The position numbers and the translations under genes are program-made. A stretch of 64,000 bases of DNA. Source: Guyanagaster necrorhizus (taxonomy: Eukaryota; Basidiomycota; Agaricomycetes; Agaricales; Physalacriaceae). The notes under the pieces were generated by a model. The model saw only the letters and a program-made list of their open reading frames with translations. It was not told where the DNA came from and ran no database searches. Shown piece after piece: positions 58,710 to 64,000 of the stretch (within the stretch, counting starts at the first letter, position 1; each line of letters starts with the position of its first letter). Location of the stretch: NCBI RefSeq assembly GCF_019112545.1, contig NW_025064886.1, forward strand, positions 1,647,059-1,711,058. Direction: 5' to 3'.

Positions 58710-61264
58710 TTAAGCCGCCGCTTTGATAATGTCCGCCGCCTGTGAAGGATTTCAATCAGCTTGGGATCATCACGGACATTTAATTCAACACTGACCTTCT
58801 CCGCCATAGCGTAGATAGTCGCATGGGGGTGAGAGGCAATGTGAATAGGAATAATTGAGGCGTCGGCCTGAAGAATAGCGTGTCGCGACCATAAGAGTTT
58901 GTAAATTGAAGACTATAAATTTTCATGCTCACCACCCGCAAGTTCTTGGTACCATAGACCATGACATTGGCATCCACAACGCCTCCATCCTCTCTAGGGA
59001 GCATAGAGGCGGTGCCGATAGGATGATAGACTGTCATGCCGGTACTCCGCACGTAGTCTTGGAGCTGCTCATCGGACTTTATGTCCTTTCCAGGAGAGAT
59101 CTCGCCTTTGATGACCGTGCTGAGTACGTCCGATTTGATGAGTTTGCGTGCGAACTTGAGACCTTCAGCGAGGATCTGAACGTCGATGTCCTCCTCGAAC
59201 ATGTGGGGGTCGATCACGGGTGGCGCGTGAGGATCCGCAGAATTGAGGTGCACTGTGCCACGAGAGAAAGGATGCGCTGCGGCAAGCAACCATGAAACGT
59301 AGTGTTTTCCAGGCTCGGGCATTGTAGTCCCGGTTGGCATATATCCATTGAACGTTGCAAATCTGGAGTTCGTAGCACATGTTGTCAGAAAGACGAAAAA
59401 AAAAACATGTGGAAGGTAAACGTACTCCAGGTCGGGAATGTTGGAACGTTTGAGCCACTCTGCCTGTGCCTTGAAGGTCGGGTTAGAAGATACGTCGGCC
59501 ATCTTATCCGCCTTTGTTGTGATCTCCTCCACGACCTCCTCAGACATGTAAGCCTGAGCCGAAATGAATGAGTAAAGACCGGGCCCATTAGAGGTCAATC
59601 GGCCTTGTTTTTTCTCTTGACTAAAGAAAATCGCGGTTATGACGGAGTTTTTGCAGACGAGCAGAAAATTTACGCACTACAGCTGGAATTCCAAAGCAGC
59701 TTGCTGTGGGTCCATCATTATATCCATCGATTCATACTTGGGATCAATCTCGGCAATGAAAGCGGAAGTATAATGGTCCTGGCAAAAGGTCAGATCATGT
59801 CATGACCGTACGAGATGACACTAACCTGATAGTTGTTCCCGACGCCGGGGAGGTCCAGCACAACCGGAATGTTATGGGCTTCTAAGATCTTTTTATCACC
59901 GATGCCCGACAGTTCTAGTAACTGCGGTGTCTTCATGGTACCTGATCGAATCTTGAGTGCGACAATGAATCAAGGCGGCAACTATACGAACCTAATGTCA
60001 GGACGACCTCCTTGTTCGCGGACACGGTGAGAAGTTCCCCGCCCTTTGAGTACTCGATGCCAGTAGCGATGATCTCGCCCGAAGCCTCATCGGTCTTCAA
60101 AAGGATGCGTGTCGCTTCTGCGCCAGTGATCAGTGTTAAGTTACTCTTCTGTTTGTTCGGGCCGTAATATTCCTGTGGCGTTCCGTCAATACCAAAGCGA
60201 TTGATAAGTGACCAAGCATAAATCTCACAGAAGCCGCCGAACTACGGACACAATGTTCTGGGTGTACAGATAGTTGCATTGGGTAAACACCACCACTGTA
60301 ACCATCGTACTAGGAGGAAATTTCAAATACTTAGTCGTGGGGTCAAAAGGTACGATAACGACGAAAACTCACGTATTCGGTGTTAAGGGGGACGCCGACA
60401 GATGCAAATCCCTCAATGAGAGGCTTGAGAATGTTGCTAGACCACCTGGAGAGTGTCCTGTGAATAGGTCCACTTGAACCGTGGATTTCAGGGTTAAACT
60501 TGATCCCAGTCTCGGCGGACTGCTTCTCTGTGATTGTGAAGGTCTCGGACTAGCGAATGACAGCATTAACGGATGTAATGTCGCCGAGACGACAGCGTAC
60601 CTTCTTGAAATAGGGAATCAAGTTTTTCCAATTCCATCCGGTCGCGCCCAATGTTTCAAACGCTGGGTTTAACGTTCTTAGCATACGATTTGTGACCGTC
60701 GCACTCTTCAAGCTCACCGTCATACTCTGCAATGTTACCCCTAAAATTTCGTCCAGCTCAGAAGCGCTATACGAAAAAGTCGGAGCGACTTACTTTCCAA
60801 GCGCGACAATGTTTGTCTGATGACAAGACATCAGTCTAGACCAATCCTGCAATTTACGCTGATAATTAACTCACAGTACCGCATCCACCGATGACCTTTC
60901 CCCTGAAGCGATGCGTCAGACCCCCAAAAATTAAATATCAGAACCCTGCAACTTACCTGGGGAGCCAGAGGCTACGCCCTTTTGCGCCAGGCTGGGGAGT
61001 AGTGTACATCTTCCAGTCCATATCAGAAGGACCTCTCAGATGCATAGCCGCCATTCCTTCAAGAAGACGCGTCAGAAGCTATACGCTGTCGGGAGGAGGA
61101 AGAACGGTACCAGGAATGAGAACATCAGGACGACTTGACTGATCCTCTCCAGCTTCGATGACGCCGACAGAGACGTTGGAATCCTCGGCTAAGCGAGTGG
61201 CAATAACCAGGCCGGCGGTCCCGCCCCCAACAACGACGTAGTCAAAGGACACTGAGGCGGACAT
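58710..61264 (-). CDS. GMC flavoprotein oxidoreductase (593 aa)
   Basis: Fifteen exons on the minus strand: 61,111-61,264, 60,957-61,056, 60,875-60,902, 60,794-60,816, 60,718-60,740, 60,601-60,662, 60,373-60,549, 60,289-60,309, 59,992-60,241, 59,826-59,941, 59,678-59,778, 59,426-59,620, 58,933-59,362, 58,796-58,867 and 58,710-58,739 (594 codons). The FAD site is [20 protein letters not shown] plus VIEAGED. Then come [37 protein letters not shown] and [14 protein letters not shown]. The catalytic His is in [11 protein letters not shown] (530), and the second is in [14 protein letters not shown] (573). The usual GGSS turn reads GGCGTTN. No signal peptide, so it is probably intracellular, oxidising an alcohol in a pathway rather than lignin. 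GMC enzymes accompany sesquiterpene synthases in other Agaricomycetes. Confidence 0.92.
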
Positions 61265-62770
61265 CGATAAATCCGTTAGGTGGCAGGTATAGACTTGGTT
61301 GGCGTAAAGGCCAAGTTGGATCCAATAGAATCATCTACGGAGGTGTTATATGGGTTCTAGGAAGACGCTGCGATAAACATTTCATAACACATGGAGTACA
61401 AGGGGATATATGAACGAACCTGTGGAACATCATCCATATGCACCCAGGGACATCACCGGCATTGGGAATTCATGCTGATGTCAGGACTGAGTTTTGAGGG
61501 ACTTTGCGGTATTCCCTTAGTTTCTCCTGGTGGATTCTTCGAATTCTGAACGTACACGTGTTTCCGTTCACGATTGCGGTAACAACTGGCAGGACTTCTC
61601 AAGACATCTGCATTTGACTCGTAAGCTTCAATCGGACAAATGGTTTATTAGGTGACTCGGTCCGACACTTGACGTCGTGTATTTCATGATGGGGATGATG
61701 TTGGACGCAAGATCTTTTCGCTGAGTCCTATTCCTGGGAACGATTTCGCTTAATCTTTTCTTTGGGCGAAAGAGAACAAGGATAAATATATAAGTCGTGT
61801 GGAGCGCTTAAAATTGGGACATACCAAAGATCTGGGAGACATAATGAAACCGCCTGTTGTGGTTTAGAGCTTTTCGTATGCTTTCCGCCCTGCGAAAGAG
61901 ACATCCCCTCTAAGTATGAGGCGGACAGGGCTAGCTTCCCCTGGACGCCTGGAAGACCCTCGGCCGCACAAATTGTCAACAGGGCTATGCTTCTTTACGG
62001 TAGGAGCAACCCAAGAGAACGGCAATGAGAAGGAGCCACTAGAGACTAGTAGCGACATCAAGAACAAGAGCAAGGACGAAGCAAGAACAGCATCATGCGA
62101 CTTCTGAATGGTTCTTTCACGGCATGAACGAGTTTCCGTTCTCGCCGCGACAACAGATTAGTAGCTGGGAATCCTATCTCCCATGATCCTATCTGTACTG
62201 GCGCTAGGTCAGCAGAAGGAGTGGGGATAGGTTCCGTTATTTCAGCATTGGCATCAGAAGACTCTTCGCAGCCGAAACACACAGTTACAGGAAATCTAGG
62301 CAAATTTCAGAGAACATGTACCCTCAGAGCTCTTGGTCAACACCCTACAACAACCGCCAAATACATTTCCAATACAATCGGCAATTGCCTTGTCCTTCGC
62401 CGAAGTGCTGCGACGACGCTGAAAACGAAGTTTCTTGCTTTCGAGAGGCGTATCGACGGCCCCCCTTTATGGGATAGCATGATTACAGCAGCTCAGACGT
62501 CACGGTGATAAGAATTTCTGACGAATTATGACCCTAGGCAACTAGGTAGCAGCATCACAGAATATAGAATCATGGCCACTCATGCCTCAGTCAGGGTCCG
62601 TAAACAAGGTACCCCATTTGGAGCTGTCAACTTGGGATTTCCATTTGTAGGGCTTCTTAAGTACCGGTGTTAACGACATATTCCTGATGTTGTCTGTCGT
62701 TTAATCTGCGTGCCCATCTTATTCCCAGCTTATAGGTCTACCACCACCTTGACCTCTCTCTGTGTCCACC
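61265..62770. promoter_or_regulatory. Divergent intergenic region
   Basis: About 1.5 kb between the starts of the GMC gene (minus) and the DUF6534 gene (plus), so it holds both promoters. Frames at 61,728-62,107 and 62,058-62,508 show no motif. No individual site can be assigned. Confidence 0.45.
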
Positions 62771-64000
62771 ATGGCCGATACCACCACAGAAACCCTCATA
62801 GGTCTCCCTCAGCCCTTCGGGGTGTTCTTGATTGGTACGTCCTTTTCCTCGTGCTAGAACGCGTCGCCCGCTAATCTCTGTGTTAGCCATCTGGATATCC
62901 TTGGTATTGTTCGGAATCATCGTGGTCCAGGTATGCGTCTCTGACATTGAAACACGAGTAAGTGTTGACGTGCTTTTACAGACATGGAACTACTTCAGTT
63001 CGTTTCCCGAGTGAGTGTCCGGTAAAGTCTCGCCGTCGCAGTCAGATATCCTGACATTCTGGGGGTACAGCGATCCTCTCTGGCAGCGCATCTATGTCGG
63101 GTCCATTTTCACGGTCGATTTCCTCTGCTCGTTCTTTCTCCTTTGGTGGTAAATGGCCTCTGTCTCGGCGGTGATTCTCCGCTCAGTCACTACACAGGAT
63201 GTACGACCTGCTGATCAACGACTGGGGCAATTTTGAGCCGTACAGCCTTATCCACTGGGGTACGTGTCTTCTCTCTCGTATTCTCCCTCTTTGTTCTCAT
63301 GTGGTGTCCCTAATTATTTCTATAGCTCTCATAACAGGTAACTCGTGACTAGAAACATTTTCATTCAGTTCTGAATGCGTGTTATTGCCTCTAGATCCTC
63401 TATTCGAAGTAAGAACGGATATCATTTTGGCACTGTCTGAACAGTGACTAACATATTGATCCTAGGGCCTCATTGGACCCATGGTACAGGCGTACTACGC
63501 ATGGCGAATTCATGTAATCTCTGGGACATGGTGGTTGAGTGGGCTCGTCATGTTGTGCTCCCTCATGGCAGTCGGTACGTTCAAAACGTCGCTAACAATT
63601 TTTATGTGCTCAATTTCACATTCTAGGTGGGGGACTTGCTGGAACTAACGCTGCGGCCACGTTGAAGACCTTCCAAAACCTTGCCGAAGCCAAGGTGGTT
63701 GTCATTTTCTGGCTTCTGCCGCCGGCCGTCGCAGATATTATCATCGCCTTCTCCCTCACGTACTATTTGCGCCAACACAAAGGACGATTCGAGGCGAGTG
63801 ACAAGGTTTTGGATAGGATCATTCGCAGTATGTCCATTCTATGCTTCTTGCCTTTGTATAGTTGACCTCATATTCCTTTGTCTACCAGTGACCGTCCAAA
63901 ATGGTAAGAAGCTCGCTCATATGTCGGCGATTCCTTTGTGGCGCTTAACAGTTGTGAATCGGCAGGTCTCCTGACAGCTGTTATTGCCGTTATCGATATC
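62771..64000 (+). CDS. DUF6534 multi-pass membrane protein, 3' end outside window
   Basis: Eleven exons are visible: 62,771-62,834, 62,887-62,930, 62,982-63,010, 63,071-63,148, 63,198-63,259, 63,326-63,337, 63,395-63,408, 63,466-63,574, 63,627-63,827, 63,889-63,903 and 63,966 onward. The frame stays open across all ten introns. It starts MADTTTETLIGLPQPFGVFL. Hydrophobic segments follow: IWISLVLFGIIVVQ, VGSIFTVDFLCSFFLLWW, GLIGPMVQAYYAWRI, SGLVMLCSLMAVGGG and VVIFWLLPPAVADIIIAFSL, then YYLRQHKGRFEASD and RMTVQNGLLTAVIAVID. This is the layout of the Agaricomycete DUF6534 family, membrane proteins of unknown function. Two exons are only 12 and 14 nt. The C-terminal tail is missing. Confidence 0.88.

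Overview
This window looks like a piece of a basidiomycete (Agaricomycete) genome. The genes on the right have many introns of about 47-105 nt with GT-AG ends, and they include Agaricomycete families: a DUF6534 membrane protein, an F-box-like hypothetical family, a terpene synthase resembling the fungal delta-6-protoilludene group, and a C2-domain membrane protein. The species cannot be named from the sequence alone.

The window falls into two halves that meet near 38.54 kb. Bases 1-38,540 are a retrotransposon graveyard almost without CpG. It is a nest of Ty3/gypsy chromovirus-type elements and Ty1/copia fragments, all broken by stops and frameshifts. The order can be read from target duplications and junctions. 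A copia element (43-bp remnant at 3874-3916, main part from 24,932) was hit by gypsy element TE1 (minus strand, running off the left edge) and by TE2 (3917-24,931). TE3 (8850-22,181) landed in the reverse transcriptase of TE2 with a 5-bp duplication TGTCT. TE4 (16,876-20,614, minus) landed in the integrase of TE3 with the duplication CTTAR. An unclassified repeat also sits in the gag of TE1 (1-757) and of TE3 (10,212-11,991). TE5 (28,506-36,676) is a further near full-length element. It is followed by a minus-strand gypsy RT scrap and a second copia 3' end with its LTR. The gypsy LTRs share a precise layout: a TATA box, 34 nt later a 12-13 nt element, and just behind the LTR a sequence complementary to that element. 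This points to Tf1/sushi-like self-priming.

Bases 38,541-64,000 have normal CpG content and hold the host genes. From left to right these are an unrecognised diverged tandem duplication (40.2-41.6 kb), a 5' relic of an SDR/dihydroflavonol-reductase-like gene (42.0-42.3 kb), a C2-domain multi-pass membrane protein (446 aa, minus), an intact SDR/DFR-like reductase (348 aa, minus), an F-box-like pseudogene (47.7-48.7 kb), a sesquiterpene synthase (345 aa, minus), an MFS transporter with a long central loop (855 aa, plus), a GMC flavoprotein oxidoreductase (593 aa, 15 exons, minus) and the 5' part of a DUF6534 membrane protein (plus, cut by the right edge). I rebuilt the exon structures by hand; the reading frame stays open across every proposed intron.

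A terpene synthase with a GMC oxidoreductase, an SDR reductase and an MFS transporter within about 17 kb is consistent with a small sesquiterpenoid biosynthesis locus, although no P450 is present. The gene-poor stretches (38.5-40.2, 46.1-47.7, 48.7-51.3, 52.6-54.9 and 61.3-62.8 kb) contain no gene I can recognise.
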